Assembly (NCBI GenBank): GCA_964634755.1
Contig: CAZWJH010000002.1
Coordinates: 9,234 to 73,233, forward strand
Source of the DNA: JALXDT01 sp964634755
GTDB taxonomy: Bacteria; Acidobacteriota; Aminicenantia; JAMOAD01
Reading direction: 5' to 3'
DNA: 64,000 bases
The notes beneath the pieces are model-generated. The model worked only from the letters and a program-made list of their open reading frames with translations, ran no database searches and was not told where the DNA came from. Positions 36,638-46,664 of the stretch are shown piece after piece. The translations under genes were made by a program, and so were the position numbers. Within the stretch, counting starts at the first letter, position 1; each line of letters starts with the position of its first letter.

Positions 36638-37415
36638 AAAAATTCTTAGAGTGGCTAAGGAGTCCGCTTTTCAGGCTGGAAATTATTTGAAAGAGAATTT
36701 TGAAGTAAAGCCAAAGGTCGAATTTAAAGGAGAAATAAATCTTATTACTGAAAGGGATAGGAAAAGTCAACAGATTGTTTATAATATCATATCCAATGCT
36801 TTTCCAGAACATTCAATTTTAGGGGAAGAGGAGTTAAATATTGAAAAAAATAAGGGACTTTTGTGGATAGTTGACCCCCTTGATGGTACGACAAACTATG
36901 CCCATGGTCTTCCTTATTTTTGTGTTAGCATTGCGTTTGTTGAAAATGATGAAACAAAGGTGGGAGTTGTTTATAATCCTATGCTTGATGAAATGATATG
37001 GGCTATTAGAGGGGAGGGAGCTTACCTTAATGATAAAAGAATGAAGGTTTCGAAAGAGATAGATATTAACAAATCACTTCTTGCGACGGGTTTCCCATAT
37101 GATCTCAGGAAATCTCAAGAAAATAATGTTAATTATTTTAATTCCTTTATATATAAGGCGCAGGCAGTCAGAAGATGTGGTTCTGCAGCTCTTGACCTTG
37201 CTTATGTTGCGGCAGGTAGATACGATGGATTCTGGGAACTTAAACTTTATCCCTGGGATACCGCGGCAGCTGCTCTGTTTGTGGAAGAAGCAGGAGGTAA
37301 AGTAACGGATTTTTCAGGAAAATCATTTAATCCTTTTAAAAAAGAGTGCCTTGCTTCAAATGGAATAATTCACAATCAATTATTGGATGTAATAAGAAAG
37401 GTAAGGGAAAAATGA
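36621..37415 (+). CDS. suhB: Inositol monophosphatase family protein
   Basis: A 264-residue Mg-dependent sugar phosphatase. The catalytic metal motifs are intact: GEEELN (first Glu), WIVDPLDGTTNYAHGLP and the C-terminal LYPWDTAAAALFVEEAGG. It hydrolyses inositol monophosphate or related compounds in this family; SuhB-like members are the usual bacterial form. The ATG at 36621 lies inside the HD gene behind GGGAGTA. Its stop overlaps the start of the deaminase gene (ATGA), so three enzymes are coupled. Confidence 0.9.
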   Translation: MSLDYKKILRVAKESAFQAGNYLKENFEVKPKVEFKGEINLITERDRKSQQIVYNIISNAFPEHSILGEEELNIEKNKGLLWIVDPLDGTTNYAHGLPYFCVSIAFVENDETKVGVVYNPMLDEMIWAIRGEGAYLNDKRMKVSKEIDINKSLLATGFPYDLRKSQENNVNYFNSFIYKAQAVRRCGSAALDLAYVAAGRYDGFWELKLYPWDTAAAALFVEEAGGKVTDFSGKSFNPFKKECLASNGIIHNQLLDVIRKVREK

Positions 37416-37921
37416 TAGAAAGACCATCAAAAGACAGGTATTATTTAAATATTGCAAAAGAGGTTTCAACACGTTCAACATGCTTGAAAGTTTTAATCGG
37501 AGCTATAATTGTTAGAGAAGATCAAATTGTGGCAACCGGTTATGTAGGTGCACCGAGAGGAACAAAAAGTTCTCTTGATTGGGGCTTCTGTTTAAGGAAA
37601 AAACTCGGAATTCCTTCCGGTACTCAATACGAGCTATGTCGTTCAGTTCACGCAGAGCAAAATGCAATAATAAATGCAGCAAGAGCAGGGGTGAGTGTTC
37701 TCGGCGGAGATATGTATATTTACGGCGAGTTAAGGGATTCTGGTAAGATAATAAATGCTTTTCCATGTTTTATTTGCAAAAAGATGATAATAAATGCGGG
37801 GTTAAAGAGAGTAATCTCTTCAACAGCTGACGGAAATTACAAGATATTTTCAGTCGAAGAATGGATTAAGGAGTGGCAGGTTCAGGACATTATTGAAGAT
37901 AGGTATAAATACGGTAAATAA
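37412..37921 (+). CDS. dCMP deaminase-like zinc deaminase
   Basis: A 169-residue cytidine/deoxycytidylate deaminase-family protein. The zinc site is C/HAE plus PCxxC: SVHAEQNAI carries the zinc His and the catalytic Glu, and PCFICKKMIINAG carries the two zinc cysteines. RPSKDRYYLNIAKEVSTRSTC is the typical dCMP deaminase N-terminus, and YVGAPRGTKS is the substrate-binding loop. It probably supplies dUMP for thymidylate synthesis. The ATG at 37412 is chosen because it overlaps the suhB stop; the frame upstream is only a shadow of suhB. Confidence 0.88.
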   Translation: MIERPSKDRYYLNIAKEVSTRSTCLKVLIGAIIVREDQIVATGYVGAPRGTKSSLDWGFCLRKKLGIPSGTQYELCRSVHAEQNAIINAARAGVSVLGGDMYIYGELRDSGKIINAFPCFICKKMIINAGLKRVISSTADGNYKIFSVEEWIKEWQVQDIIEDRYKYGK

Positions 37922-37945
37922 ATAAAGCTTTTTAAGAAAAAAGAT

Positions 37946-38863
37946 TTATCTTAATCTATACACATATTTAACTTTGTATTTTAAATCTTTATCAAGCCTG
38001 TAAACCCTTGAGTAAATGTATTTCCCTTTGACATTAACTATGATAAAAGTACTCGGAGAGCCCATATCTCCTATTCCCCTTGCGTGCCCAGCATCAATTT
38101 GCCATACTCCGCTTATATTTATTGTGCTGTAATTATGAGTGTGTCCGCAAAAGTAGGCAACAACTTTTTTCTCTTTTAAAAGTTTCCAGAATTTATCTCT
38201 GTTTTTTCTATGATAATTAAGACTACTATTAACATGTCTTATCCTTACAGTATCATAGTCGGGCATAGGATAAGCCGGAGAATGCCCGAAAACAAATATG
38301 TGTTCCTTTTTTGTTGAATTTATATCATTTACAAGCCATTTGTATAAAACCTTACTTATGTTTCCGCCCGAGCTTTTCTCAAATGGCCACCCTTTATAGC
38401 CTTCACAGTATTCATTTAGGACAATAAAGTGAGAGTTTTCATAATCAAATGAATATGTTGTTTGCTTACATGGCTCTGGTCCCCAGTTTATGATATTGGG
38501 CGGAACATCTCCATTTTTATCAATTTTATAAGAAAATATCCATTTCATATCTTCTTTTGTTTCAGCTTCATGATTTCCAACAACAGGAAACCAGATAAAG
38601 TCTTTCCCAAGATATTTTGAGATTGTGTAATAAACATTCCCGGGCGGGTCTATATCACCAGGGCTTATCATAAACACTGGCTTTGAAACTTTTTTTATAG
38701 CTTCAACCACTCCCCTGAAGTATTCTTTAGTATCATACTTCCCGGGACCGGAGTATTTTCTCATGTCAGCTGTTACAGCAAATGAAAATTTCTTAACTTT
38801 TGAAAAGGAAAATGAAGCTAAAAGAAGAACAACTAAAAAAGTGATAATGGTATTTTTTTTCAC
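37946..38863 (-). CDS. Exported calcineurin-like metallophosphoesterase
   Basis: A 305-residue secreted protein with a signal peptide (about residues 1-21, GTG start, then LVVLLLASFSFSK). Metallophosphoesterase motifs are ISPGDIDPPG, VVGNHEAET, FVFGHSPAYP and FCGHTHNYS. The first motif (normally DxH) appears as TADMRKYSG, which departs from the standard and may alter the metal site. The GTG at 38863 has an AGAGAGG Shine-Dalgarno. It lies 13 bases downstream of dnaE and may be co-transcribed with it, though the functions seem unrelated. Confidence 0.8.
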   Translation of the reverse strand: MKKNTIITFLVVLLLASFSFSKVKKFSFAVTADMRKYSGPGKYDTKEYFRGVVEAIKKVSKPVFMISPGDIDPPGNVYYTISKYLGKDFIWFPVVGNHEAETKEDMKWIFSYKIDKNGDVPPNIINWGPEPCKQTTYSFDYENSHFIVLNEYCEGYKGWPFEKSSGGNISKVLYKWLVNDINSTKKEHIFVFGHSPAYPMPDYDTVRIRHVNSSLNYHRKNRDKFWKLLKEKKVVAYFCGHTHNYSTINISGVWQIDAGHARGIGDMGSPSTFIIVNVKGKYIYSRVYRLDKDLKYKVKYVYRLR

Positions 38864-38876
38864 TTTTTACCTCTCT

Positions 38877-41800
38877 TTAATATATGATTTCTATATTATT
38901 ATCTCCCAAAAGTGATGAGATGCTTTTTATTGTTTCTTTTGAAGGATTAATCCCCGGGATTTCGTAAGATCTTATTTTAAGTATCTTGGAATTTATGTTA
39001 ATGAGAAAGTTCACTAATGTATTTCCTCTGTTATTATCAAGTAGTCTAAACAGATTTTCTTTTATCATATCAAGTTCACCATAATCAAGCTTTATATTAA
39101 TTTCTTTTATGTTTTTATTCAAGGCATCATCTATTGATGTGATTTCTTCAAGATTTATATTTTTTCTTGTGTTAAATTCTGAAATTCTTCCCTTTATCCA
39201 TACTATTGATGTATCCTCTATTAAAGAAAAATTCCCCTTAAGTTTATCCTCATATGCTCTTACTTCTATTCTTCCTGTTAAGTCCTCAATTGTAAGAATA
39301 TAAGTTTTTCTATCTTTTTTCTTTTTTATTGTTTTTCCTACTATAACACCTGCCAACATAACAATATCTTTTACTCCATTCTCTTCTTCCTGAATATCAT
39401 TAATTGTTGTGCTCGTAATTAAATGTAGCTTATCCTCATACTTCAGGAGTGGTGATTTAGAGATAAAAAAACCTAAAACTTCTTTTTCAAATTTTAATTT
39501 TTGCATCTCTTTCCAATCAGAGCCTGACGGGGGAATTTTTATCTCAGGGTATTCGGGTTTAAATAGTGTAGGACCTCTTGTGATTTTGTATTTTGAAACT
39601 ATCTTTAATGTATCATCTATTTTCTCAAAAAAATCTTTTCTTGAGTTTATCAGAGAATCAAGGGCACCTGCCTTTGTTAAGGCTTCAAGTATTCTTTTAT
39701 TAATTGCTTTTGAGTCAACTTCAAAGAGAAGCTCTGAGATATTTCTAAAGTGTCCCATCTCCTTTCTTGTTTGAATTATTGATTCAACCGCTTTTTCACC
39801 TACATTCTTTATCGCAGAAAGACCGAATCTAATTGTGGAATCATCAACAACAGTAAAGCTCACACCACTTTCATTTATATCAGGGGGTAAAACCTTAATA
39901 CCTATTCTCTTTGCCATATTTATGTATTTGACAATATTATCCTGTCCTGCAGAGCCTTTATCAGCCTCATTTTTAAGAAGAGCTGCAACATAGTAAACAG
40001 GGTATTCTGTTTTTAAGTAAGCTGTTTGATATGCAAGATAAGCATAAGCTGTTGCGTGAGATTTATTAAATCCATACTTAGCAAATTCAGCCATTTTATC
40101 AAAAATATTCTCAGCTACCTTTTTATTAACACCATTTTTTTCAGCCCCCTCTAAAAATTTCACCCTCATTTCAGCCATGAGTTTTTCCTTTTTCTTCCCC
40201 ATTGCTTTTCTGAGTTTATCAGCTTGAGCCATTGAAAAACCACCTAAAACATTTGCTACTCGCATAACCTGCTCTTGATATACAATAACTCCATAAGTAT
40301 CCTTTAAAATTTCTTCAAGTGCAGGATGGTCATATTTTATCTTAGAGCTGTCAAATTTTCTCTGGATAAATTCCTCTGTCATTCCTGAATTCAAAGGTCC
40401 CGGTCTGTAAAGAGCATTCAAAGCAATAAGATCTTCAAATACAGAGGGCTTTGCTCTTTTTAAAAGATCTTTCATCCCTCTGCTTTCAAATTGAAATACA
40501 CCATCTGTTTCCCCTTTCTGAAAAAGTTCGAAAACTTTATCTATGTTCAATGATATGTTTTCAAGATCTATATCTTCTCCCTTGTGCGTCTTTACTAATT
40601 CTATCGTATCAGTAATAATACTGAGATTTCTCAATGCAAGTAAGTCCATCTTTAAAAGACCCAAAGTTTCCACATCTTCCATTGAAAATTGGGTGGTAAT
40701 TTCATCTTTTTTACCTTTGTATAATGGAAGATACTCGGTAAGGGGCTCTCTTCCGATAACAACCCCTGCTGCATGGGTTGAGGTATTTCTTGAAAGGCCT
40801 TCTAACTTTAAAGCCATTTCAAAGATTTTTCTGTAATTATTGTTCTTTTTTACCTCTTCTCTTAATTCCGGAGATTCTTTTAAAGCTATAGTAAGGGTTA
40901 TCTTATTCCCATCCGCACTTCTTTCGGGTACCATTTTTGCAAGTTTATCCACTTCAATTAATGGAACTTCAAGAACTCTTCCTACATCTCTTATAACAGC
41001 CCTTGCCGACATTGTTCCGAATGTTATTATTTGAGCAACTTTATCCTTACCATATCTTTCCCTAACATAATCAATAAGCTCATCTCTTCTTTGGGATTCA
41101 ATGTCTATGTCAATATCAGGCATTGATATTCTTTCCGGATTTAAAAATCTTTCGAAAATAAGATCATACTTTAATGGGTCAAGCTCTGTTATACCTAAAC
41201 TATATGATACAAGACTACCAACTGCTGAGCCTCTTCCCGGTCCCACTCTTATCCCTCTTTCTTTTGCAGCTTTTACTATATCCTGAACTATTAAAAAATA
41301 GCCGGGAAACCCCATTTTCTTTATAACATTTATTTCATAGTCAAGTCTATTTTCATATTCCTCAAAACTGTGTCTTAAAATTCCACTTTTAATTTCATCC
41401 TTTATTTTTTCGCTTTTTTCTTTAAATCTTTCTCTTGTTAATTTTTCAAAATAAGATGCTTCTGAAAAACCTTCAGGTAAAGGAAATTTTGGAAGGTGAT
41501 AAATTCTGTTCCCATTTTCATCCTCTGTTTTAAATTCAAAATCCACACTTTCCAAAATCTTTATAGTATTTTCATAAGCTTCCGGCAGCTCCGGAAAAAG
41601 CTCAAACATCTCATCCTGTGATTTGAAATAAAATTCCTCTGTCTTAAATTCGAGAGGGCAGGGTTCACTTATTGTTTTTTGCATTTGAAGGCAGAGAAGT
41701 ATTTTATGAGAAAATGCGTCTTCCTTTGTTAAATAGTGAGAATCATTGGTTACGACTAACGGAATATCAGTTGCTCTTGAAAGTTCTATTATTTTCGGAT

Positions 41801-42353
41801 TCACTGCTTTTTGGCTTTCATAACCATTGTCCATTAATTCAAGATAAAAATCTCCTTTAAAAACTTCCTTATACCAGAGAGCTGTCTTTTTTGCATCTTC
41901 AAATTTGTCAGCAAGAAGCAATCTCGGTATTTCTCCCTGAATACAGGCAGACATCCCTATCAAACCTTCGGAATGCTCTGCTAATATTTCCTTGTCAATA
42001 CGGGGTTTCCAGTAGAAGCCTTCTAAAAAAGATGATGTTATTAATTTATTGAGATTTTTATAACCTTTCTCATTTTTAACTAAAAGAATAAGATGATAGT
42101 AACCTTTTCCCTCTTTATCCTTTTCAAATCTTGATTTTTTTGCAAGATATGTTTCAACACCTATGATAGGCTTAATTCCCGCTTTTTTGGCTTCAAAAAA
42201 GAATTGAACGGCACCAAAAATATTGCCGTGGTCAGTAATAGCAACACCTGGCATACCAAACTCTTTAACCTTATTTACAAGATCTTTTATTCTTATTGCT
42301 CCATCTAACAGTGAAAATTCAGTATGTAAATGCAAATGCACAAAATTTTTCAT
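38877..42353 (-). CDS. dnaE: DNA polymerase III subunit alpha
   Basis: An 1158-residue replicative polymerase of the DnaE type. The N-terminal PHP domain starts VHLHLHTEFSLLDGAIRIKDL and retains TDHGN. The catalytic aspartates are D413 and D415 (PDIDID) and D570 (KMDLLALRNL). TGRGSAVGSL-like VGPGRGSAVGS, YQEQVMR, the helix-hairpin-helix region and a C-terminal OB-fold segment (VMLAGVIVGKTIKKKKDRKTYI) follow in the normal order. An AAGGA sequence precedes the ATG and a good promoter lies upstream. Confidence 0.96.
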   Translation of the reverse strand: MKNFVHLHLHTEFSLLDGAIRIKDLVNKVKEFGMPGVAITDHGNIFGAVQFFFEAKKAGIKPIIGVETYLAKKSRFEKDKEGKGYYHLILLVKNEKGYKNLNKLITSSFLEGFYWKPRIDKEILAEHSEGLIGMSACIQGEIPRLLLADKFEDAKKTALWYKEVFKGDFYLELMDNGYESQKAVNPKIIELSRATDIPLVVTNDSHYLTKEDAFSHKILLCLQMQKTISEPCPLEFKTEEFYFKSQDEMFELFPELPEAYENTIKILESVDFEFKTEDENGNRIYHLPKFPLPEGFSEASYFEKLTRERFKEKSEKIKDEIKSGILRHSFEEYENRLDYEINVIKKMGFPGYFLIVQDIVKAAKERGIRVGPGRGSAVGSLVSYSLGITELDPLKYDLIFERFLNPERISMPDIDIDIESQRRDELIDYVRERYGKDKVAQIITFGTMSARAVIRDVGRVLEVPLIEVDKLAKMVPERSADGNKITLTIALKESPELREEVKKNNNYRKIFEMALKLEGLSRNTSTHAAGVVIGREPLTEYLPLYKGKKDEITTQFSMEDVETLGLLKMDLLALRNLSIITDTIELVKTHKGEDIDLENISLNIDKVFELFQKGETDGVFQFESRGMKDLLKRAKPSVFEDLIALNALYRPGPLNSGMTEEFIQRKFDSSKIKYDHPALEEILKDTYGVIVYQEQVMRVANVLGGFSMAQADKLRKAMGKKKEKLMAEMRVKFLEGAEKNGVNKKVAENIFDKMAEFAKYGFNKSHATAYAYLAYQTAYLKTEYPVYYVAALLKNEADKGSAGQDNIVKYINMAKRIGIKVLPPDINESGVSFTVVDDSTIRFGLSAIKNVGEKAVESIIQTRKEMGHFRNISELLFEVDSKAINKRILEALTKAGALDSLINSRKDFFEKIDDTLKIVSKYKITRGPTLFKPEYPEIKIPPSGSDWKEMQKLKFEKEVLGFFISKSPLLKYEDKLHLITSTTINDIQEEENGVKDIVMLAGVIVGKTIKKKKDRKTYILTIEDLTGRIEVRAYEDKLKGNFSLIEDTSIVWIKGRISEFNTRKNINLEEITSIDDALNKNIKEINIKLDYGELDMIKENLFRLLDNNRGNTLVNFLININSKILKIRSYEIPGINPSKETIKSISSLLGDNNIEIIY

Positions 42354-42386
42354 CCGCTTAAATCCTTATGTTTTTTATATTATATT

Positions 42387-42415
42387 AATTTAATATGATG
42401 AGGGATTTGTGTCAA
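42387..42415 (-). promoter_or_regulatory. Sigma-70-type promoter for dnaE
   Basis: On the minus strand, TTGACA (42410-42415), a 17-base spacer and TAAATT (42387-42392). The leader to the ATG at 42353 is about 28 bases. Confidence 0.55.
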
Positions 42416-42506
42416 TTGAAAAATTTTAATGCAAAAACTCAAATAGCACAAAATATAGAGGAGTATTTTAAAATAATACTAAATATTGTATTGTGCCAGA
42501 TTAAGG

Positions 42507-45500
42507 TTATTTTATATATTTAAAGAGCATTTCATTAAGTTCTTTTATTTTAAATGGTTTTTCAGTACTTGCGGAAAACCCAAACTTTTCTGGGTTTGCA
42601 ATAATAGGATCAGAAGCATATCCGCTTGCTACGAAGACGGGTATGTGTTTATCTATTTTTCTTATTTCAGCTACTGTTTCCTTACCTCCCATCCCACCTG
42701 TAATTGTTAAATCAAGTATTATTCCTTTCAAGTCTTTTATATTTTTTTCCTTTAAAAAGTTTAAAACTTCTTCTCCTTTTGTGGTTTCTACAACAGAAAA
42801 ACCTAATGTTATAAGCATTTCCTTAATTGTTTCTCTAACAACATCCTCATCATCCATAACAATTATTGTGCCACTTCCTTTTTTCAGTATGTTTTTCTTT
42901 CTTTTTACTCCTTTTGTTTTTTTCGAGTGAGATGCCGGAAGGTATATTTTAAAAACTGTGCCTTCCCCCGGCTCTGACTCAACAATAATTTCTCCATTGT
43001 GCTTTTTTATTATTGAATATGAAGTTGCGAGTCCCAAACCGTGTCCTTTGTTTTTTGTAGTGAAAAACGGGTCAAAAATACGGGATATTATATTTTTAGG
43101 AATGCCTATTCCTTCATCCTTAAAAGTAAGCCTTACATATTTGCCTTCTGGCAGAGTAATTATTTGATTTCTATTTAAGAGAACATTTTCAGCTTTAATT
43201 GTTATTTTCACTCCGTTTGGCATAGCCTGTATAGAGTTTATTATAATATTATCAATAACCTGTCCGATTTGGTATTTATCATAATTTACCTCCCAGAGAT
43301 TTTCATCTACGAAAAATTCAGCCTTTATCTCTGACCCGCTTAATAGAAACTCAACTGTTTCTTTGACAAGTGGGAAAATACTGTCAACTCTTTTTACAGG
43401 AGCACCACCTTTTGAAAATGTTAAAAGTTGCTTTGTCAAACTCCTTGCTTTTTCTAATGTTGACATAGTTTTCTCAAGATAGGATGAAACTTGAGGAGTT
43501 TTTGCTTTTATATATGCAAGCTCAATATAACCAAATATTCCTGATAATAGATTGTTAAAATCGTGTGCAATTCCCCCTGCCAATATACCCAATGCCTCAA
43601 GTTTTTGATTTTTTTGGGTGGCTTCCAAAAGTTTTTCCTTTTCTGTTATATCTCTAAAAACTAAAACAGCACCAATGATCTTACTTTCTTTATCTTTTAT
43701 AGGGGAGGCGCTACTATCAATTTTTCTTTTATTACAATTTTTCGAAATTAATATTGTATTGGTCGGAGCTTCAAAAATTATACCTCTCTTTAGAACCTCT
43801 TTTACCGGGTTTTTAATCTTTTTTTCAGAAAACTCATCGTAAATTTTAAAAACATTCTCGATTTTTTCTCCGATTGCTTCACTTTGTTTCCATCCGGTAA
43901 GCTTTTCCGCTATTTTATTCATAAGAACTATTTTCCCTTTTTTATCTGTTGTTATAACCCCATCTCCTATACTTCTCAAAGTAACCAAAAGCTGCTCTCT
44001 CTCTTTTAAGATTTGCTCTTCCATTTTTTTTCTCTCTGTAATATTACGGGCTATTGATAAGATTATGGTTTTCCCTTTGAGATTAACTAATTTTGATGAT
44101 ATTAATCCAATTAAAGGTGAACCATCCTTTTTTCTAAACTTTATTTCCAAATTGTGAAGCTCACCATACTTATACAAATTCTGAGCAAATTTTTCTCTCT
44201 CTTCAGGACTGTACCAAATACCAATTTCATGTGCTTTTTTTCCTATGACTTCCTCTTTTTTAAAACCGGTAATTAATTCAAAACTTCTGTTTACCTCAAG
44301 ATAAGTACCATCTGTATCAGTTATTGAAAGTGCATCAGGGGTAGTATTAAAGATACTCCTGTACTTTTCTTCATTTTCTTTGAGTTTTTCTTCTATCTTT
44401 TTTCTCTCTGTAATATCTCTTACTATTCCAATAGAATGCCATTTATTATTAATTATAACAGCTGAAATAGAAAGAGAAATGGGAAATTCAATTCCTTTTT
44501 TATTTAGAGCTGTTAATTCTATTGTTTTACCAATAGCATTACCTTTTCCGGTTTTTTTAAATTTTTTAAAGCCCTTGGTAAATTGATTAAAATATTTTTT
44601 AGGAACTATCATCCTATGAAAATCATTCCCTTCAATTTCTTCCCATTTGTAACCGAATATCCTTTCTGCAGCAGAATTCCAAAAGATAACCTTTCCTGTA
44701 TCATCAATGAGTATAATGGCATCCGCTGCAGAGTTAGTAATAGCTCTGAATTTTTCTTCACTTTCTGTAAGTGAGATTTCGATTTTCTTCCTTTCGGTTA
44801 TATCATTAATCAGAAGATAAAAGTATTCTCTTCCCTTAAGAAAAAAATCTCCCCTTATAATTTCAACTTCTTTTATTCCTCTGTTTTTTGTTTTATAATA
44901 AAATTTAAGGCTTTGAACTTTATTTTCTTTTAAAAATTTCATTCTTTTTTTTGTTTCTTCCAAAGGGAGAGTATTTATATCTGAAATTTTCATTTTAAAT
45001 AATTCTTCCTTTGTCCAGCCTAAAAACTTTAAAGCTCCCAAACTTGCTCCTACAATATTTTGCATTTTAAAATCAACAATAAGCATTATAAGCTTTTCAT
45101 TATTAAAAATTTCTCTGTATTTTTCTTCACTCTCTTTTAATGCGACAGCGGTTTCTTTTTCCTTTGTAATATCCTTTATTACTCCGGTAAAGCCTGCTAT
45201 CTCATTATTTTTGATAATAGGGTATATTTTTGTTTCAAAATAAAGTTCTTTTTTATGCTTGGATTTAAACTTTTCTATCATAGAAAAACTTTGATTATTA
45301 ACAAGAGATTCTTTTATTTTTTTATCTAAAGAAAGTTTTTTATTTTTACTACGAATTGTGGAAAAAGCTTTCATTCCAATTTTTAAATCAACACCTCTCT
45401 CTCTTTTTATGAATTTTTTATAAGATTCAGAGAGGAAGGTGTATTTTAAATCCTTATCAAGAGAAAATATATAAAAATCATCTGCAGAATTTATTAAAGA

Positions 45501-45869
45501 GTAAAGAAATTTATTTGAGGACTCTTTTTCTTTAAATTTAAGGATAAAATGGTCTATCTTTTTTTCCAAATAATGGGAAAGATTTTTAGATTTTATGAAA
45601 AAAGAAAGTACATTATTTTTTACTAATTTACTGATTAAAGAATCATTGTATTCTTCTAAAACTGCTATTAATTCATAATCACTCGTAATATGGTGATCTG
45701 TGAATTTTTTTAAGTGAGAAAAATCGAATTTGTTATTTTCCACATAAATGATTATTAAAAGAGGAAATAAGTTTGAAGTTGATTTTAAATTTTCTATGTT
45801 TCTAAAATAATGCAAATTTTTTCTCTTCTTTAGTATCCCCCTCAACTTTTCATCAATAAAAATATTCAT
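42507..45869 (-). CDS. Hybrid histidine kinase with five PAS domains
   Basis: A 1120-residue cytoplasmic sensor kinase without membrane segments. After a unique N-terminal region (about 1-125), five PAS domains begin near residues 127, 246, 366, 496 and 622, several followed by RDITERKK-type PAC ends. HisKA has H769 (GGIAHDFNNLL). The HATPase has a normal N box and GLGLATSYSIIKKHNG. The C-terminal receiver (about 1000-1120) has MDDED and phospho-acceptor D1053 (ILDLTITGG). The ligands of the PAS domains are not evident. It stands alone, with dnaE 153 bases downstream and the chemosensory operon divergent from it. Confidence 0.92.
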   Translation of the reverse strand: MNIFIDEKLRGILKKRKNLHYFRNIENLKSTSNLFPLLIIIYVENNKFDFSHLKKFTDHHITSDYELIAVLEEYNDSLISKLVKNNVLSFFIKSKNLSHYLEKKIDHFILKFKEKESSNKFLYSLINSADDFYIFSLDKDLKYTFLSESYKKFIKRERGVDLKIGMKAFSTIRSKNKKLSLDKKIKESLVNNQSFSMIEKFKSKHKKELYFETKIYPIIKNNEIAGFTGVIKDITKEKETAVALKESEEKYREIFNNEKLIMLIVDFKMQNIVGASLGALKFLGWTKEELFKMKISDINTLPLEETKKRMKFLKENKVQSLKFYYKTKNRGIKEVEIIRGDFFLKGREYFYLLINDITERKKIEISLTESEEKFRAITNSAADAIILIDDTGKVIFWNSAAERIFGYKWEEIEGNDFHRMIVPKKYFNQFTKGFKKFKKTGKGNAIGKTIELTALNKKGIEFPISLSISAVIINNKWHSIGIVRDITERKKIEEKLKENEEKYRSIFNTTPDALSITDTDGTYLEVNRSFELITGFKKEEVIGKKAHEIGIWYSPEEREKFAQNLYKYGELHNLEIKFRKKDGSPLIGLISSKLVNLKGKTIILSIARNITERKKMEEQILKEREQLLVTLRSIGDGVITTDKKGKIVLMNKIAEKLTGWKQSEAIGEKIENVFKIYDEFSEKKIKNPVKEVLKRGIIFEAPTNTILISKNCNKRKIDSSASPIKDKESKIIGAVLVFRDITEKEKLLEATQKNQKLEALGILAGGIAHDFNNLLSGIFGYIELAYIKAKTPQVSSYLEKTMSTLEKARSLTKQLLTFSKGGAPVKRVDSIFPLVKETVEFLLSGSEIKAEFFVDENLWEVNYDKYQIGQVIDNIIINSIQAMPNGVKITIKAENVLLNRNQIITLPEGKYVRLTFKDEGIGIPKNIISRIFDPFFTTKNKGHGLGLATSYSIIKKHNGEIIVESEPGEGTVFKIYLPASHSKKTKGVKRKKNILKKGSGTIIVMDDEDVVRETIKEMLITLGFSVVETTKGEEVLNFLKEKNIKDLKGIILDLTITGGMGGKETVAEIRKIDKHIPVFVASGYASDPIIANPEKFGFSASTEKPFKIKELNEMLFKYIK

Positions 45870-45888
45870 TTTTTTCCTTTTGTATTAA

Positions 45889-45917
45889 AATATACCTTAT
45901 AAGATGAAAAAATGCAA
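45889..45917 (-). promoter_or_regulatory. Possible promoter for the hybrid histidine kinase
   Basis: On the minus strand, TTGCAT (45912-45917), a 17-base spacer and TATATT (45889-45894). The -35 element is weak. An AAAGGA Shine-Dalgarno precedes the ATG at 45869. Confidence 0.35.
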
Positions 45918-46002
45918 ATATACTTTTTAGTCAAAAATAATCTAACCGAAAGAGAGAAATATTTAAACTATAATAAATTATAAAAAATTTATAAAAAATT
46001 AC

Positions 46003-46031
46003 TTGACAAAATTACAGAAATTTTTTATATT
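46003..46031 (+). promoter_or_regulatory. Promoter for the chemosensory operon, predicted to give a leaderless mRNA
   Basis: TTGACA at 46003-46008, a 17-base spacer and TATATT at 46026-46031. The first ATG (46037) is 5 bases after the -10 element, and there is no Shine-Dalgarno between them. Confidence 0.6.
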
Positions 46032-46036
46032 AAAAT

Positions 46037-46663
46037 ATGCCATATGAAAAAGAAGTGGAAAATATATTAGGAGCAAAATCAAAAGTAAGAATATTGAAAT
46101 TTCTTATTAATAATAAAGGTTCTTATTCTGCAAATCAAATAAGCAAAAAAATTGGAATGACACCAAGAACAATACTTTTGGCTTTGGAAAATCTCAAGAA
46201 ATCTCAAGTAATAAAATACGAATTAAAGAAAAAGGATAAAATTTATTCTATAAATGAAGAAAATTGGTATGTTGAAAATATTTTAAAAAACATTTTTTAT
46301 AAAAAAGATAAATTTTTAGCTGATTTGAAGAAATATATCAAAGACAGACTGTCTCCGTACTTGGGCGATATTTCTTCGATTCTTTTAGGAAAGGGTAAAA
46401 TATTAATTATTTTCAAAGAATATGTTGTTTCCATGAGAATGGAGGAAGTTAAAAGATATGTTGAATCAGAGCTTAAAGATTATTTAAGAAAAAAGTTTTC
46501 AAAAGATTATGAATTTGAATATTATTATATTTTTTCTATTATTACTGAATTATCAGATAATAAGTATGAGAGCATTTATGGTTTAACATCTGGTCAGGTA
46601 GGAACAAGTTCTTCTGTAAAAAAAGAAAGGTTGGAAAAAGCAAAGGATTTTTTTGAATTTTAA
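46037..46663 (+). CDS. Winged-helix-type DNA-binding regulator
   Basis: A 208-residue protein. Residues 5-80 resemble an ArsR/MarR-like winged helix: AKSKVRILKFLINNKGSYSA, then ANQISKKIGMTPRTILLALENL as recognition helix and a KYELKKKDKIYSINEE wing. The C-terminal part (about 85-208) is mixed, with KGKILIIFKEYVVSMRMEE, and is not recognised. It is the first gene of the chemosensory operon, directly after a strong promoter with which its start codon is nearly coincident, so autoregulation is plausible. The signal it senses is unknown. A role other than transcription, for example DNA anchoring of the following ParA-type ATPase, cannot be excluded. Confidence 0.65.
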   Translation: MPYEKEVENILGAKSKVRILKFLINNKGSYSANQISKKIGMTPRTILLALENLKKSQVIKYELKKKDKIYSINEENWYVENILKNIFYKKDKFLADLKKYIKDRLSPYLGDISSILLGKGKILIIFKEYVVSMRMEEVKRYVESELKDYLRKKFSKDYEFEYYYIFSIITELSDNKYESIYGLTSGQVGTSSSVKKERLEKAKDFFEF

Positions 46664-46664
46664 A

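Noticed and set aside
37921..37945. Terminator between the deaminase and metallophosphoesterase genes
   Set aside because: Only a short A/T stem can be drawn; it is not distinguishable from AT-rich background.
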